Shown here piece after piece: positions 63,924-64,000 of a stretch of DNA of 64,000 nt. Position numbers and translations under genes: made by a program. The notes under the pieces were generated by a model. That model saw only the letters and a list, made by a program, of their open reading frames with translations, had not been told where the DNA came from and searched no databases. Origin of the DNA: Zhongshania sp. R06B22 (lineage in GTDB: Bacteria > Pseudomonadota > Gammaproteobacteria > Pseudomonadales > Spongiibacteraceae); assembly GCF_040892595.1 (NCBI RefSeq), contig NZ_JBFRYB010000001.1, positions 1,798,001 to 1,862,000 of the forward strand, in the 5' to 3' direction. Each line of letters starts with the position of its first letter. The stretch's first letter is position 1.

Positions 63924-64000
63924 TTATTGCATCGTTTCTTTAAAGAGTTCACGGCCAATCAACATGCGTCTAATTTCTGAGGTGCCGGCGCCGATCTCAT
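63924..64000 (-). CDS. liuA: Isovaleryl-CoA dehydrogenase, C-terminal end (partial)
   Basis: Only the last 25 codons are in the window: EIGAGTSEIRRMLIGRELF followed by KETMQ and a stop. This terminus is that of isovaleryl-CoA dehydrogenases, which oxidise isovaleryl-CoA in leucine catabolism. Its place just before liuB on the same strand supports the call. Confidence 0.9.
   Translation of the reverse strand, partial: EIGAGTSEIRRMLIGRELFKETMQ

Overview
The window reads as chromosomal DNA of an aerobic, heterotrophic, probably marine gammaproteobacterium. The Anr/FNR regulator, HemN, two-subunit pyruvate carboxylase, TrmH, RluA and YdiI-type thioesterase are all of gammaproteobacterial type. 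The unusual density of acyl-CoA dehydrogenases, CoA transferases, TonB receptors and DUF1214/sulfotransferase genes recalls Spongiibacteraceae such as Zhongshania. That placement is inference from gene content only. No rRNA, tRNA or CRISPR array was recognised.

Layout. 1-2.4 kb: an oxygen-response block on the minus strand (hemerythrin-like protein, hemN, anr/fnr cut by the window edge), led by a perfect FNR box. 2.6-13.4 kb: acyl-CoA metabolism, with a CoA transferase/hydrolase, a large acyl-CoA dehydrogenase, an HIBYL-CoA-hydrolase-like enzyme, a thiolase/DUF35 pair, and a divergent pair of acyl-CoA dehydrogenases recalling heteromeric side-chain-degradation enzymes. 13.5-17 kb: a secreted protein, an alpha/beta hydrolase and a CsgG/DUF4810/DUF799 lipoprotein operon. 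17.2-25.7 kb: a four-gene catabolic operon (HMG-CoA lyase family, CaiB CoA transferase, RhlG-like SDR, GST) divergent from a TonB receptor, with two copies of one operator-like palindrome between them; then a second TonB receptor behind a Fur box. 26-28 kb: a YefM/YoeB toxin-antitoxin pair with canonical operator geometry, a broken IS1182-type transposase and a coiled-coil protein. 28.7-34 kb: a molybdopterin oxidoreductase and a KaiB-PAS-GAF-GGDEF-EAL signalling protein. 34-40 kb: housekeeping and small-domain genes, including two transglutaminase-fold proteins, RluA, a single-domain cereblon (CULT) protein, a METTL20-like methyltransferase, an M48 peptidase and two YbjQ proteins. 40.7-44.4 kb: pyruvate carboxylase (pycA/pycB) and PpiC.

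44.5-47.6 kb is the accessory highlight: a small integron cassette array with no intact integrase nearby. It has an attI-like core site, an unknown membrane-anchored protein, an attC, a YaaC-family protein, a second attC and a VIT1/CCC1 transporter. A possible integrase C-terminal fossil lies upstream. 48.1-52.4 kb: a MOSC / FAD-oxidoreductase / TetR module bracketed by direct repeats made of a duplicated acyl-CoA dehydrogenase 3' end. 52.2-57.2 kb: the intact LCAD-like dehydrogenase, a YdiI-like thioesterase, TrmH, and a DUF1214/sulfotransferase pair. 57.3-64 kb: the leucine/isovalerate catabolic operon (liuA partial, liuB, liuD, liuE, acetoacetyl-CoA synthetase), lacking liuC in its usual place.

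Together the genes describe a cell that feeds on acyl-CoA-forming substrates (lipids, branched-chain amino acids, perhaps steroid- or terpene-like compounds), refills the TCA cycle with pyruvate carboxylase, and adapts haem synthesis to low oxygen through Anr.
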